Of a stretch of DNA of 64,000 nucleotides, positions 34,429-46,293 are shown piece after piece. Both the position numbers and the translations under genes were made by a program. The notes under the pieces are model-generated. The model was not told the DNA's origin. It worked only from the letters and a program-made list of their open reading frames with translations, and ran no database searches. The stretch is from Erinaceus europaeus (Eukaryota > Chordata > Mammalia > Eulipotyphla > Erinaceidae). How positions within the stretch are numbered: the stretch's first letter is position 1; every line of letters starts with the position of its first letter. The stretch is taken from contig NC_080171.1 in the NCBI RefSeq assembly GCF_950295315.1, forward strand, positions 98,929,445 to 98,993,444. The letters are read 5' to 3'.

Positions 34429-34689
34429 AAATCATAAATTCAACAGAGCTATGCAAACTTCCTAAAGAGGATATCAAAACTTTGGTCTTATAATGAGAAG
34501 TTTAATGAAAGAAAACTTCAAAAGTCAGAGGAAATGAGAAAAGTCATAACAGAAACCAGAGTGATAAAGAATATGGTGGTTTAGCTAAAAATACAGTAGA
34601 GGGGAGCACGGGCATAATGACAAAAGCTGTAGGTCAGAGTGCTGAGCTGGGGGTAGGGTAGAGGTAACTATTTGAAAAAAAAAAGACTA

Positions 34690-35345
34690 GGAGATCGGGT
34701 GGTAGTGTGGCGGGTTAAGCACACACGGTGCGAAGCATAGGACCGGTGTAAGGATCCCAGTTCAAGCCCCCAGCTCCCCACCTGCAGGAGGGTCGCTTCA
34801 CAAGCAGTAAAGCAGGTCTGCAGGTATCTATCTTTCTCTCCCCCTCTCAGTCTTCCCCTCCTCTCTCAATTTTTCTTTTTTTTCATTGTTCTTTTCTTTA
34901 AAATTTATTTTATTTTAATTTTTTATTTCCAACGCTTTTGTTGCCCTTGTTTTTTATCGTTGTTGTTGGTATTATTGTTGTTATTGCTGTCGTTGTTGTT
35001 GGATATGACAGAGAGAAAGGGAGAGAGGAGGGGAAAACGGGGAGAGAAAGATCAACACCTGCAGACCTGCTTTACTGCCTGTGAAGGGAACCCCCTGCAG
35101 GTCGGGAGCCAGGGTCTCGAACCAGGACCCTTATGCCAGCCCTTGCGCTTCGCACCATGTGCACTTAACCTGCTGCGCCACCGCCCGGCTTCCGTCTCTC
35201 AATTTCTTTCTGTCCTATCTAACAGCAATGACAACAATGATAAAAAACAAAGGCAACAAAAGGGGAAAAAATAGCCTCCAGGAGCAGTGAAAAAATAGCC
35301 TCCAGCCCTAGTGATAACCCTAGAGGCAAAACAAAACCAAAACAA
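34690..35345 (+). repeat. SINE-A, long, split by a nested SINE-A
   Basis: Head half 34690-34872 and tail half 35195-35345. The tail repeats AAAAAATAGCCTCCAG twice and ends with the CCTAGTGATAACCCTAGAGG module. Confidence 0.9.
34873..35194 (-). repeat. SINE-A nested in SINE-A
   Basis: TSD TCTCTCAATTT at 34862-34872 and 35195-35205. Confidence 0.93.
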
Positions 35346-35934
35346 ACAAAAAACTAAAGCAAAAGATAATATAAAAGCTTTCTGGTACAGCATCAAGTGA
35401 TGTGAAACATTCATATATAGGAGTGCCAGAAGGAGAAAGGTGAGAGAATTGGATACAACTCCTATTTGAAGTAACAATAACTAAGAATTTTGCGCAAACT
35501 AAGAAGGAAATAGACCCTCAGATCCAGGAAATTCCAGGCATTTTAGACAAACCCAAATTGAAGTGTACATAGCCACATGATAATTACAATGGCAAAGATA
35601 AAAGGTAAAGCATTTTAAAGCAACGAGAAAAGTAAATAGTCATCTGTAAGGGAATTCTCGTAAGCTTCTATCAGCTAACTTCTCAACAGAAACTCTAAAG
35701 GCCAAAAAAGAGCTGGCAAAATATATTCAAAGTTTACAGTGGAAAAGACTTGCACCCAAGAGTAATTTTCTAAACAAGCAACAGTTAAAGAAGTTCATTA
35801 CCATTAAACTAGCCCTAGTGGCAAAAACTGACAACTAACAACAATATCTATCCTGAATTTGAACTGAAAAATCAGTATGAATTCCAGGTTATAGTCTTCA
35901 GAGGAAAAGAACATAACTTACAGTACAGCTGTTG

Positions 35935-36035
35935 CTGCATGGGTACAGTTTCTTATATTGCTGTGACAGGTGTCTGTGAAACACTCTTACCCCCAACTTA
36001 AGTTCTTTGCCATCATTAGGCATCAGGACCTCAGA
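35935..36035 (-). mobile_element. L1 3'UTR fragment
   Basis: Resembles 40775-40850: GGTGTCTGTGAAACACTCTT and CCATCATTAGGCATCAGGAC. Confidence 0.45.
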
Positions 36036-36079
36036 TTGTAGTTTTGAATTATTTATCACTAAAAGAAACCAAGGCTTGG

Positions 36080-36465
36080 GGGCTGGGCGGTGGCACACTG
36101 GGTTAAGCATACAGAGTACAAAATGTAAGGACCCACACAAGGATCCTGGTGCGAGCTCCCTGCACCCTCACCTTCAGGGGGTCGCTTCAAAAGCAGTGAA
36201 GCAGGTCTGCAGGTGTCTGTCTTTCCCTCTCTATCTCCCCAATGATAACCCTAGAGGTCTGCAGGTGTCTACCTTTCTCTCCCCCTCTCTGTCTTCCCCT
36301 CCTCTCTGTCCTGTCCAACAACAACAACAATAATAATAGCAACAACGATAAACAAGGGCAATAAAAAAAAAAGGGAAACAGCTTTTAGGAGCAGTGGATT
36401 CGTAGTGCAAGCACTGAGCTCCAGCAATAACCCTGGAGGCAAACAAACAAACAAACAAACAAGCC
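36080..36465 (+). repeat. SINE-A, long, with internal duplication
   Basis: GGTCTGCAGGTGTCT occurs at both 36205 and 36255, separated by an ATGATAACCCTAGA segment. Confidence 0.88.
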
Positions 36466-36474
36466 TGAGAAATA

Positions 36475-36675
36475 GGGGGTCAGGCGGTGGCGCACCAGGT
36501 TGAGCACACATAGTATGAAGTGCAAAGACTCGTACAAAGATCTTGGTTGGAGCCTCTGGCTTCCCACCTGCAGGGTGGTCACTTCACAGGTGATGAAGCA
36601 AGTCTGCAGGCGTCTATCTTTCTCTTTCCCTCTTTGTCTCCCCCTTCTCGCTCAATTTCTCTCTGTCCTATCCAT
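36475..36675 (+). repeat. SINE-A
   Basis: Head and body; ends at CTGTCCTATCC against the L1 3' end. Confidence 0.85.
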
Positions 36676-36885
36676 TTTTTAAAAATTTGTTTATTTTTTA
36701 TTTATAAAAAGAAAACATTGACTAAACCATAGGATAAGAGGGATACAACTTCACACAATTCCCACCACCAGTACTCTGTATCCCATCCCCTTTCCTGATA
36801 GCTTTCCTATTCTTTAACTGTCTGGGGGTATGGACCCAAGGTCATTGTGGGATGCAGAAGGTTGAAGGTCAAGCTTCTGTAGGCA
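36676..36885 (-). mobile_element. Young L1 3' end, short
   Basis: CACAATTCCCACCACCAGTA landmark. Confidence 0.75.
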
Positions 36886-36929
36886 AGGCAACACTTGGTA
36901 TACACAGAAGTGGTCAAATTATGCATTTG

Positions 36930-37118
36930 GGCCAGGTGGTGGCGCACCTGGCTGAGCACACATGTCACAGTATACAAGGACCTAGGTTCGAGTCCCCAGT
37001 CCCCACCTGCAAGGGGAAAGCTTCACAAGTGGTGAAGCAGTGCTGCAGGTGTCTCTCCTTCTCTGTCTCCTCCTTCCCTCTAGATTTCTGATTGTATCTA
37101 ATAATAAAAAAGAAAATT
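36930..37118 (+). repeat. SINE-B
   Basis: GGTGGTGGCGCACCTGGCTG head, AAGCTTCACAAGTGGTGAAG core. Confidence 0.9.
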
Positions 37119-37317
37119 TCCTTGAAAAAAAAATGCATTCGAGAAAAGTTAAGAAAGTGGCTACTTTTGCAGACAGGAATGTGGGACATGAGATTGGGAT
37201 AAGGCACAAAGAGGAACTCTGGGATGGTTCTCTCTCTCTCTCTGGTGCCTGGAAATGAACCTATCCATTGGTGCATATGCAATACTATAACTGGGTAGCC
37301 TCTGTGGGCCATCTTTT

Positions 37318-37506
37318 CATGACTTCTTTAAAAGAGAGAAGAGAGAGGAGAGAGGGAGAAACAGAGTAGAGATACCACAGCACAGCTTCATCATCCAAGT
37401 AATTCCTTTAGTGCCATCCATAGTGCTTCCACGTGATAGCAAGGCTTGAACCTAGAGCCTCATTCATGGCCCAATACATACTCTACTGGGTGAGATATCT
37501 TCTGGT
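37318..37506 (-). repeat. SINE-E
   Basis: Antisense; GA-rich left part and GGGTGAGATATCTTCTGGTC head. Confidence 0.6.
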
Positions 37507-37540
37507 CTTGGAATTTTGTTTTTCTAATAAAAATCATGGT

Positions 37541-37732
37541 GGCCCCGGTGGTCGCGCAGCTGGTTAACTTAACACATTACAGTATGAAAGTACCTGGGTT
37601 CAAGCCCCTGGCCCCCACCTGCAGCGGGGAAAGCTTCATGAGTCGTAAAGCAGGGCTTCAGGTGCTTCTCTGTCTCTCTCTCTCCTTCTCTAGCTCCTCC
37701 TCCCCTCTCAATTTTTCTATCTCTATCCAATA

Positions 37733-37771
<39 letters not shown>

Positions 37772-38095
37772 TTTTATTTATTTATTTTCCCTTTTGTTGC
37801 CCTTGTTGATTTTTATGGTTGTTTTAGTTGTTGTTATTGATATCGTTGTTGTTAGGGCAGAGAGAAATGGAGAGAGGAGGGGAAGATAGAAGGGGGGACA
37901 AAGATAGATACCTGCAGACCTGCTTCACCTCTTGTGAAGGGATCCCCCCCTTTGCAGGTGGGGAGCCAGGGGCTTGAACCAGAATCCTTACACTGGTCCT
38001 TGCACTTCGCGCCATGTGTGCTTAACCTGTGCTACCGCCCGACTCCCAATAAATAAAATATTTTTTTAAAAAAGGGAAACTAAAAAAAAAAATTA
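37541..38095 (+). repeat. SINE-B whose tail holds (AT)n and a SINE-A
   Basis: SINE-B 37541-37735, (AT)n 37734-37770, nested antisense SINE-A, then the SINE-B tail AATAAATAAAATATT at 38047. Confidence 0.85.
37771..38046 (-). repeat. SINE-A nested in SINE-B tail
   Basis: Full antisense copy. Confidence 0.9.
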
Positions 38096-38099
38096 TGGT

Positions 38100-38570
38100 A
38101 AGGACCAGGAGGTCGCTCACCTCCCTGAGCACACACTTGAGCATGCAAGAGGACAGAGGTTCAGACCCCTGGCACCACATGGGAACAGCATATGCGGTAC
38201 CAAGGGAAATTCCAGAAAAGGTGGAGAGGTTTTGTGCTGTCTTTCCTCCTTCATCTTCTTTTTTTAAAAAATAGATTTGTTTTTTTTAAAAAAATTATCA
38301 TTATTGGATAGAAACAGCCAAAAATCAAGAGAGAAGGGGGAAATGGAGAGGCAGAGAGAAAGAGACACCTGCAGCACTGCTTTACAACTTGCAAAGCTTC
38401 CTCCTTGCAGGTGGGGACTTGAACCCGGGTCCTTGCGCATTGCAACATATGCTTAACCAGGTGTGCGACCACCTGGCCAAATCTTTCTTTATTTGAAACT
38501 AAAAGGAAAAAAAAAATCTTCTAGCAGCAACAGAATTGTATAGGTGTGAGCCCTGATAGGCACAAAGAAA
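38100..38570 (+). repeat. SINE-E split by SINE-B
   Basis: Head 38100-38262; 3' part resumes at 38482 with TCTTTCTTTATTTGAAACTAA. Confidence 0.6.
38270..38478 (-). repeat. SINE-B nested in SINE-E
   Basis: Antisense body and AACCAGGTGTGCGACCACC head. Confidence 0.88.
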
Positions 38571-38594
38571 AAAGAAAAAAAAGTATATAACAAA

Positions 38595-38895
38595 ATCGAC
38601 TGTAACTATTTGAAATGATTAGTTCAATTCACGTTAATTCTATCCGCTCATTATGTACCCATCTCCAGATTTGTTTTATCTTTCAAATCTGAAACTTTAT
38701 ACCCATTAAACAATTCCTTGTTCCCCCACCTGTAGCTCACCATAATCATTCCGCTTTCTATCTTTATGAATATGACTATTTTATTTCCCTCTTATAAGCA
38801 TAATTACACATTACTTTTTATAACTGGTTTATTTCAGCTAGCATACAGCATATAGTCCTCCAGGTTCATCCCTGTTGTGATTTGTTTTAGAATGT
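38595..38895 (-). mobile_element. Ancient L1 fragment
   Basis: Antisense L1 3' region: GTTCATCCCTGTTGTGATTTG preceded by CCTCTTATAAGCATAATTAC. Confidence 0.6.
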
Positions 38896-38896
38896 C

Positions 38897-39039
38897 TTTT
38901 TTTTATTAGTGATTTAATAATGATTAATAAGATTGTAGGGTAGGAGGGGTATAGTCCTCACCACCAGAGTTGCATATCCCATCCCCTCTGTTGGAAGATT
39001 CCTCATTCTTTATTCCTCTGGGAGTATGAACCAAAATTC

Positions 39040-39090
<51 letters not shown>

Positions 39091-39345
39091 TTTAACCAGA
39101 GCACTACTCAGCTCTGGCTCTTATGGTAGTGCAGTGGTGTGTGTGTGTGTGTGTGGGGGGGATTGAACCTGGAACCTCAGAGCCTCAGGCATGAGAGTCT
39201 CTTTGCATAAGCAGTATCTCCCCCACCCTGAATCAAAATTCTTTATGGGATGCAGAAGGTGGAAGGACTGACTTCTGTAATTGCTTCTCTGCTGAAAATG
39301 GATGTTGGCAGGAATATCCATTCCCCCCCGAATTTCCTTTGTTTT
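38897..39345 (-). mobile_element. Young L1 3' end, split by SINE-C
   Basis: TTATTAGTGATTTAATAATG start; resumes after the SINE-C with GATGCAGAAGGTGGAAGGAC. Confidence 0.75.
39044..39234 (-). repeat. SINE-C with (ATT)n tail and 12-bp TSD
   Basis: CAAAATTCTTTA flanks both sides (about 39033 and 39235); about 17 ATT units; (TG)n inside the element. Confidence 0.92.
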
Positions 39346-39499
39346 AAGACTGAAAATTACTTCATTTTGTATGTATATATTACATTTTGTTTGCTCTTTT
39401 ACTCATTTATTAGAGTGGCGTTTATTTTATATCTTAAAAGGTTTATAATAAATGATCAAGCTACACATTTGATTGTTGTTTAAAATGACTCATTGATTT

Positions 39500-39602
39500 A
39501 ATTAGAGTAAGAGATAGAAACCAGACAGTACTTTGGCATATTTAGTGCTAGGGTTATATGCAAGTCCTGTTATCTATCAACTAAGCCACTGCCCTGCACA
39601 CT
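39500..39602 (-). repeat. SINE-D
   Basis: ATCAACTAAGCCACTGCCCTG head in antisense. Confidence 0.55.
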
Positions 39603-39687
39603 TTTGAATTTATGTGATGTGATTTTCTGAGAATGTATGTTATTTTCTAATTTAAAAGGGCTAAAATAATCTAGAAGATTTTCATTT

Positions 39688-39868
39688 AGGGGCTAGGAAG
39701 TTGACTCAGTGGGTAGAGTGTATGCCTTCTGTTTGCAAGCCCTTGGATTCAGTCCCTGGCATCACATGACAACACCAAGTCCAGAGACAAATGGATGGAC
39801 AAACTCCACGGAAGGTTGAGCAGTTTTGGTGTCGCACTACCTCTCTATTTCATAAAAATTAACAATGG
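39688..39868 (+). repeat. SINE-E
   Basis: GGGCTAGGAAGTTGACTCAG head; GGATTCAGTCCCTGGCATCA. Confidence 0.6.
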
Positions 39869-40077
39869 GGATAAATGGGCTGCATGGCTCAGCATTGGAG
39901 CACATGCCAATTTCCTGATGCCTAAAGTTCTTCATCTGTTTCTGTATCTACTCTGCAACTGGATACCACTCCTCCTCCTCAAATGACTGAAAACAGAGCA
40001 AAAAGTAATGCAGTGATTTGCCTTCACTGTCATTAAATCATGGACATCTTTTTAGGTCAATGTGGAGAGACTTCAAA

Positions 40078-40121
40078 AATTTTAAAATTATTTATTTCTA
40101 TATGAGAGAGAGAGAGAGAAC

Positions 40122-40162
<41 letters not shown>

Positions 40163-40284
40163 AGAGTTGAGACAGTAGTATACCACTCCACTCAGTTCTG
40201 GCATAGCCAACAATTGAGCATGGGACTTATGGAGATTTAGTCATGTAAGTCCTGTGCTTGAACACTGAGCTGTCTCCCTAGCCC
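40078..40284 (-). repeat. SINE-D with (GA)n
   Basis: GA repeat 40103-40161 in the body, AACACTGAGCTGTCTCCCTA head. Confidence 0.65.
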
Positions 40285-40298
40285 TACAATGTATTTTT

Positions 40299-40550
40299 AT
40301 TTTATTTTATTTATTCCCTTTTGTTGTTTTATTGTTGTAGTTGTTGTTGTTAGATTGGTCAGAGAGACATGGCAAGAGGAGGGGAAGATAGGAGGAGAGA
40401 AAGATAGACACCTGCAGACCTGCCTCACTGCCTGTGAAGCGACTCCCCTGCAGGTGGGGAGCCAAGGGCTTGAACTGGGATCCTTATGCCAGTCTTTGTG
40501 CTTTGCGACATGTGTGCTTAACCCGCTGCGCTACTGCCCGACTCCCCCAG
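40299..40550 (-). repeat. SINE-A with 12-bp TSD
   Basis: CAATGTATTTTT at 40287-40298 and 40551-40562. Confidence 0.93.
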
Positions 40551-40714
40551 CAATGTATTTTTTTAATGCAGTGTCTGGGTTCAAACTTAGGACCTTGACA
40601 CAGGGAAGGCTTACACTCTTACCTACCAAGACTTCTCCTGGGGTCTTTAATTGACAGCCTTTAATAGTTGTTTATTATTTGAGAATCTGGATGAACTAAC
40701 ACACACGTTTTTAA

Positions 40715-41035
40715 AATCATTTTACTGGGAGGGGTTAAGGATTTATAGTACAGTGGTTAACACATGGGTAAAATTTCTCACTTCCCCATGATAGATGTCT
40801 GCAAGCACTGTCACCCTCAGCTTAGGTCCTTTTCTACCATCACGTACCAGGATCCCAAAGCCTCCTTCCCTCCTCACCCCCATCTCTTCTCTCCTTCCCC
40901 AGTATTTTTTTTTTTTTTTTTGCTTTGGTGCAATACACCAAATCCAGCCCAAGTTTTTCTTTGTGTTTCCCTTTCCTGCTCTTGTTTCTTAAGTTCTACC
41001 TACAAGTGAGCTCATCTCACTTAACACGAGAACTA
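40715..41035 (-). mobile_element. L1 3'UTR fragment
   Basis: Shares GCTTTGGTGCAATACACCAA ... GTGAGCTCATCTCACTTAAC with the L1 at 47868-48925. Confidence 0.6.
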
Positions 41036-41155
41036 TAGCTTTTTTCTTTTCTTTTTCTCTTTTTTGGAGGGCAGGGAGTTACGTTTATTTTATATTAACG
41101 GGTTGCAGGCCAATTCCTATCAGACCTGCACATGCTTGTATTGCAGTACCCAGAT

Positions 41156-41622
41156 TTTAAAAAATTTATTTATAAAATGGAAATATTGACAAGACCATAG
41201 GTTAAGAATGGGTACACTTCCACACAATGCCCACCATCAGAGCTCCATATCTGATCCCCATATCCGATCCCCTCCATTGGCAGCTTCTCTATTCTTTATC
41301 CCTCTAGAAGTATAGACCCAGGATCATTGTGGAGTGCAGAAGGTAGAAGGTCTGGCTTCTGTAATTGCTTCTCCGCTGGTCATGGGTGTTGGCAGGTTAA
41401 TCCATACTCCCAGCCTGTCTCTTTTTCCCTAGTGGGGTAAGGATCTGGGAAGATGGAGCTCTCTAAGCAAGACACATTAGTGGTGTTGTCTGCTCAGTGA
41501 AGTCAGGTTGGCATCATGGTAGCATCTGGAACCTGGTGGCTGAAAAAGAGCCAAGACATAAAGCAGAAAAAATTGTTGACTAATCATGAATCTAAAGGCA
41601 AGAATATTGCAGATGAAGAGAA
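41156..41622 (-). mobile_element. Young L1 3' end, 5'-truncated
   Basis: AAAATGGAAATATTGACAAGA start, like 60085; ends near TGCAGATGAAG. Confidence 0.75.
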
Positions 41623-41756
41623 GTTTAGCTTTTTCAACAAGTCCCTTTGATACTCTTTAATATTGATTTTGTTGATAGATTTTGCTGCTATAGGTAATGT
41701 TACACCAAACACCTCTATTTAGCTTTCTCTGTTAGTACTTCTTATATACTAATCCC

Positions 41757-42078
41757 CCCCCTTTTTTTTGCCTTCAGTGTTATTGCTGGGGTTAAGTGCC
41801 TGCACTACAAATCCACTGCTCCTGGAGGCTATTTTTCCCTTTTGTTGCCCTTGTTATTATTATTGTTGTCATTGCTGCTGTTGTTGTTGTATAGGACAGA
41901 GAGAAATTGAGAGAGAAGGGGAAGACAGAGAAAGGGAAAGACAGACACCTTCAGACCTGCTTCACTGCTTTTGAAGCGACCCCCTGAGGTGTGGAGCCAG
42001 GGGCTCAAGCTGGGATCCTGCCGCCAGTCCTTGCACTTTGCGCCATGTGTGCTTAACCTGCTGCCTACTGTCCAGCCT
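41757..42078 (-). repeat. SINE-A, long (intron 2)
   Basis: Flanks ACTAATCC; GCCTTCAGTGTTATTGCTGG module. Confidence 0.9.
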
Positions 42079-42554
42079 CCACTAATCCTTTTCTTTTTCT
42101 AGCTATAAGGATTGTTGTTTTAACAATATGTTCACTATACATTTTAGGAGATAATATCTAAATGTTACATGCTCCTGGATCAAGAAAAATCGCCATAAAA
42201 ACAGTATTGGGATAATTATCAGGTTTTGAATGTGGATAGCATTATAGGTAGTAACTGTTGTACCAATGATAGACTTCCTGAGGTGATAATTTTGCCATAG
42301 TTTTACTGTTATGTAAGAAGACAAGCTGTTATATACAATCTTTGTCCTTAGGCAACAATTGCTTGAAATATTTAGGGGTGAAGTATCATAATCTGCATTT
42401 TACTTTCAAATCATTCAGAAACAATAGCCCATGTAGTTTTTACTACATAAAGATAAAGCATATGAAGTAAAATGTTAATAATTACTAAAGGTAGGTGAAA
42501 GGTTATAAAGTTCATTGTATTATTTTTGTAGCTATTTTTGCAAGCTTGACTTTT

Positions 42555-42757
42555 TAATTTTTATAGTTTTATTCATTTATTATTATATAGGGACAGAGAA
42601 ACTGAGAGGGGAGGGGGAAATAGAGAGGGAGAGAGAGACACCTGCAGCCCTGCCTTATCACTCATGAAGCTTTCCCCCTGCAGGTGGGGACCAGAGGCTT
42701 GATCCTAGGTCCTTGTGCACTGTGAGTGCTTAACCAGGTGTGCCACTGCCTGGCCCC
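42555..42757 (-). repeat. SINE-B with 16-bp TSD
   Basis: TGCAAGCTTGACTTTT (42539-42554) / TGCAAGCTTGAATTTT (42758-42773), one mismatch. Confidence 0.93.
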
Positions 42758-42874
42758 TGCAAGCTTGAATTTTGAAAAAAACAAAAGGTTAAAAACTTTG
42801 TTTAAGAAAAGTTGTATCTTAAAATTTCATTTCATATGCAGTAGAATTCCACATAAAAGAAAGAAACAATAAAA

Positions 42875-42972
42875 GCTAGAACATCATTTGGTATATGCAG
42901 TGCTGGTCATTGAACTGGGAACCTTAGGCATGCAAGTCCTGCACTCTACTAGTTGGGCTACTTCTCTGGCTA
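42875..42972 (-). repeat. SINE-D
   Basis: CTAGTTGGGCTACTTCTCTGG head. Confidence 0.55.
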
Positions 42973-42985
42973 CAAAAATAAGTGC

Positions 42986-43100
42986 TTTTTCTTTCCTCCC
43001 CTCTCCTCCCCTTCCTTCCCCTCCCCTCCCTTCCCTTCTCCTCCCCTCCCCTCCCCTCCCCTCCTTTCTTCCTTTTTTTTTTTTTTTTTTTTCTTTTTTC
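42986..43100. repeat. (CCCCT)n and poly-T tract
   Basis: CCCCTCCCCTCCCCTCC units and a T18 run. Confidence 0.95.
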
Positions 43101-43109
43101 TATGAGCCA

Positions 43110-43290
43110 TGGCCAATTTGCTTTCCAAAAAGAGCAGAGGGTTTATGGCTCCATCTGCCTTGATAGCACTGATGGAAGAGGGAATGGTATCTTTCTGTTT
43201 AATTTGCATTTTCCTAACTACAATTCTAAAATTGCCAGACATGTGCTTCCTGTGGCTGTTGAAGGAGAAGCAGAAATGTATCTTTGCAGT
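43110..43290 (-). mobile_element. Possible ancient L1 fragment
   Basis: TTTCTGTTTAATTTGCATTTTCC only loosely resembles the old L1 ORF2 end. Confidence 0.3.
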
Positions 43291-45069
43291 TGATTACTTT
43301 TTGTCTTGTGAACCCTTATGGTCTCACATTGATGGAATGATATAAATGCAAATTTAAAGCTATCTTCTATTATAAGGCATACAGCTGATTAGCGAACAGC
43401 TGTTTTTGTTTATTTGAGAGCTGAGACAGTCTTATACTAAGGTTGTGACTGAGAAGAGAGGATTTATTTAGCTACTGTTAGAGGGGAGGAATCCTACATT
43501 CAACATAAGCAAAAAACATTAAACAGTTTTTTTGTATGCTAGGTAGCTTTCATCTATCTACACAATATCTTTTCCACCACCTTTACTGTCACATTGTGAA
43601 GTGATCCAAGTAGTGGTTCAATCTGTACAGAAACACATATAAAGTGGAGATTGGGCATTTCTCTAAAAAGCCTAGATTTTCCTGGGACACTGGATAAGGG
43701 GAAAGGAGGAAATGGGGAAAAGGATTAGAACTACAGAAGGCATTGTCAGATGACTAGCGTAACTGGACATCATGTATTCAGGCTCTTTCTAAAAATAAGG
43801 AGAAGTGATTATGAGGCTTTCTCATGAGTGTGCTCCTTACACTGTGTGCTTGTTGCTGGAAGACAGGAGACCCTGGTTATCTCAGGCTTCTGTTGAGGCT
43901 GGAGTTTTGAAAACCTTCAGATTGGGTGTCTGGGACCAGTCAATCCATTTTAAGTCCAGTGACCTTTGTTGTTACTGCTTGTTTGAAATAAAACACCTGA
44001 ATTATAGTTTGAGCAGGGATCATAATATTCCAAAGTTAGGTCATAAAAAATATGAAATGTAAAGTTAGTATTTTAATAAGCCAGTTGGAAACTCAGTAGC
44101 AAATCCCAGAACTGATGGCAGGGTAGAAAGGGAAGATTTCTCATTTTCACATTAGCAGACTTTTGGTTCTTTTCCTAAATGACATTTCAAACATCCTGCT
44201 TGTTCTCCCGGGTAGGAAGAGATTTCCCAGGTCCTCTGAGCTTTCAGCTCAAATCTCTTGTTTTCACAAGGCCTTTCTGTTCCCCAGGTTGGCAGAATTA
44301 ATACAAATGTGAGGAGCACTTGGCTAACAATTTCTCCGGGTCTGGCAGGGGAAGTGCTAGTCTGCTTGCATTGCTCAGGTTGTAGCTCTGGACTCCTTAA
44401 CTCTAGGTTAGACACAGACCTAGAGGTCTTCAGGGTTGACTAGCCTCAGGGCACTGTATTATTAAGAGTCACATTCACACTGTGCTGATGTCATTGATCC
44501 ACTGTCACTGGTGAGGGAAACTTTAGGGTGCTTCTTTAGTTTGGGTACTACCCACCATCTCTCTACTGAGCTTCCTTTAAGGCAGCATATCCCATACCTT
44601 GTGCCTTACTGGCCTTTTGATGGGAATACAGAGACTGCTGAAATGACCTGTTTATTTTCCTCACATGTTCAGCCTTGAGGATGGAATGCTTTAACCTGCA
44701 ACTAACACTTCTCAGGAATCTGGTGATCTTGGATCACTTTTAAAATTGTGCCAAATGTGCTAAATTTTGTACTTAGCCAAGGTTATAATTACAGTTAACA
44801 TATAGTATACATTGCCATATTCTGAGGCTTTTGAGGCTTTTTGAAAAATGACAGTATTTGCTGGTTTAATAGAACAGCTTCCTTAAAGTGTTGTCTAGAG
44901 AAACTTTGATGCATGGATTTCAGATGAACTGTGTCTTATTTTCTGGCTCATGTATTGGTTAGGACATGAGGCTTTCTCTCTATAACTTCTATTTTGCCAT
45001 TATCATATGGGGTAGGGTGAGGAGATGAGAGCGAGCGAGAGAGAGAAGAATGGACACACTTGTCAGGAG

Positions 45070-45244
45070 GGAAGCACTCTGTACTTCTAGTCTTGAATTT
45101 TCACAAAGATCCTGGAAGACAGAGAGTATTGTCCCCATTTTCTAGTTGTGGTACCTGAAACTGGGAAATATTTAGTCATGTGTCAAAGATAATATTGCTG
45201 ATGATGTCTAGATCCAGGTCCTACTGATTTCAGAACCTATGTGT
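45070..45244 (-). repeat. MIR
   Basis: TATTGTCCCCATTTTCTAGTTG and GATCCAGGTCCTACTGATTT. Confidence 0.6.
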
Positions 45245-46242
45245 GTTCCACTCATCAAGCCTTTCCAGATGACAAGTGTCCAGGGAACTGCAGGTCTTCT
45301 TATATTAATAAACATGCAAAGACACTCAGCTCTCCTTCCCCTGGCCTGTCACAGCTCCACTTGTTAACTGACACCTGGCCTGCTGTGACATGTGGAGAGG
45401 TAGGTAGATTTTACGAAGTCAGTTCAGCCTGTGCCTCAATCTGCAAAACTGTCATCAGCTGTGCTCCTCCTGTTAATGCCAAATGAGGTTCTAATGACAG
45501 GAGCAGCCTTTTAACCTGTTACGTGTTTTCTGCAGTGACCGCATTAGTGCTTCTCAAACTTGCTGAGGTGTAAAGGAACAGTTCTTTATATTTCTAGTCT
45601 TGTGTGGACTGGTAACTTAAAAAAATACAATAAAAATGTCTTGGTGATTTGCTGTGAAAGTTTCCAAATGTTTTCTCTCAATTTCTGTAGTTTTCTCATT
45701 GTGGCTGGTGGTATAAGTAGTTAGTGGGCCTGTGGATACATCTTGAATATTTTTCTCTACCATATAATTTAGGGGAGGCACAGACTTCAGAAGAAATGTA
45801 CAATTTCTATAAGCCACAATGATAAAGATTAAATTCAGAGTAATAGATAGTGTCTGCTTAGTATTCTAATTTTAATGTTGTGTTTACAACTTTTAACATT
45901 ACCAAAGTAATTCATGCTTGAAACAAAAGCTCAAGTAACATAAAAATATCCAAACTAAAATGTTCCCATTATTCTCAGTCCCACCCTCCAAACTACTGTT
46001 ATTGAGTCTCAAGTTAGACATTCAACTGTATTCAAGAAAGAAGGGTGTGGATCAGGATTTATGAAGAGAGAAGAGGTGGAAGAGGCATTTTAGAATTTTA
46101 CCCTATTTTTAACTCTATTCTAGATTTTTATTTCAGGGAGGGAATATGGCTTGTAAGAATGTGTCATTACTCTCTATGAAATCGGGGTAACATGGCTTTT
46201 ATCTTCAATTTTTTCTAACAGTGTGATTCTCTTTTGTTGCAG

Positions 46243-46293
46243 AGTCAAATCACATTAATGGACATACCTGTGTTTAAAGCAATCCAGCCAGAG
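46243..46293 (+). CDS. RALGPS1: RALGPS1 coding exon 3 (residues 56-72)
   Basis: This 51-nt exon encodes SQITLMDIPVFKAIQPE, the next part of the RasGEF domain. It continues exactly from the ...TPEEFA end of exon 2, and the family sequence continues with an E-L-x-S-C-G-W motif that must lie in a later exon. The acceptor is strong (CTCTTTTGTTGCAG). The donor is GAG followed by GTCTGT, which departs from GTRAGT. No following exon was found before 64000, so the gene continues beyond the window, with intron 3 at least 17.7 kb long. Confidence 0.95.

Larger units (their letters stand above)
34055..35900 (+). mobile_element. Ancient L1/HAL1 ORF1-region relic, SINE-interrupted
   Basis: Sense-strand segments 34055-34207, 34430-34680 and 35346-35900 resemble the coiled-coil and C-terminal part of an old L1 or HAL1 ORF1; landmarks are TCTCAACAGAAACTCTAAAGG and CACCCAAGAGTAATTTTCTA. 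No open frame survives. Confidence 0.55.
30463..46242 (+). other. RALGPS1: RALGPS1 intron 2
   Basis: A 15,780-bp intron with about 30 identifiable retroposons. Stretches where I see nothing recognisable are 30463-30995, 31151-31850, 33043-33400, 42079-42538, 43345-45069 and 45245-46242. Confidence 0.93.
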
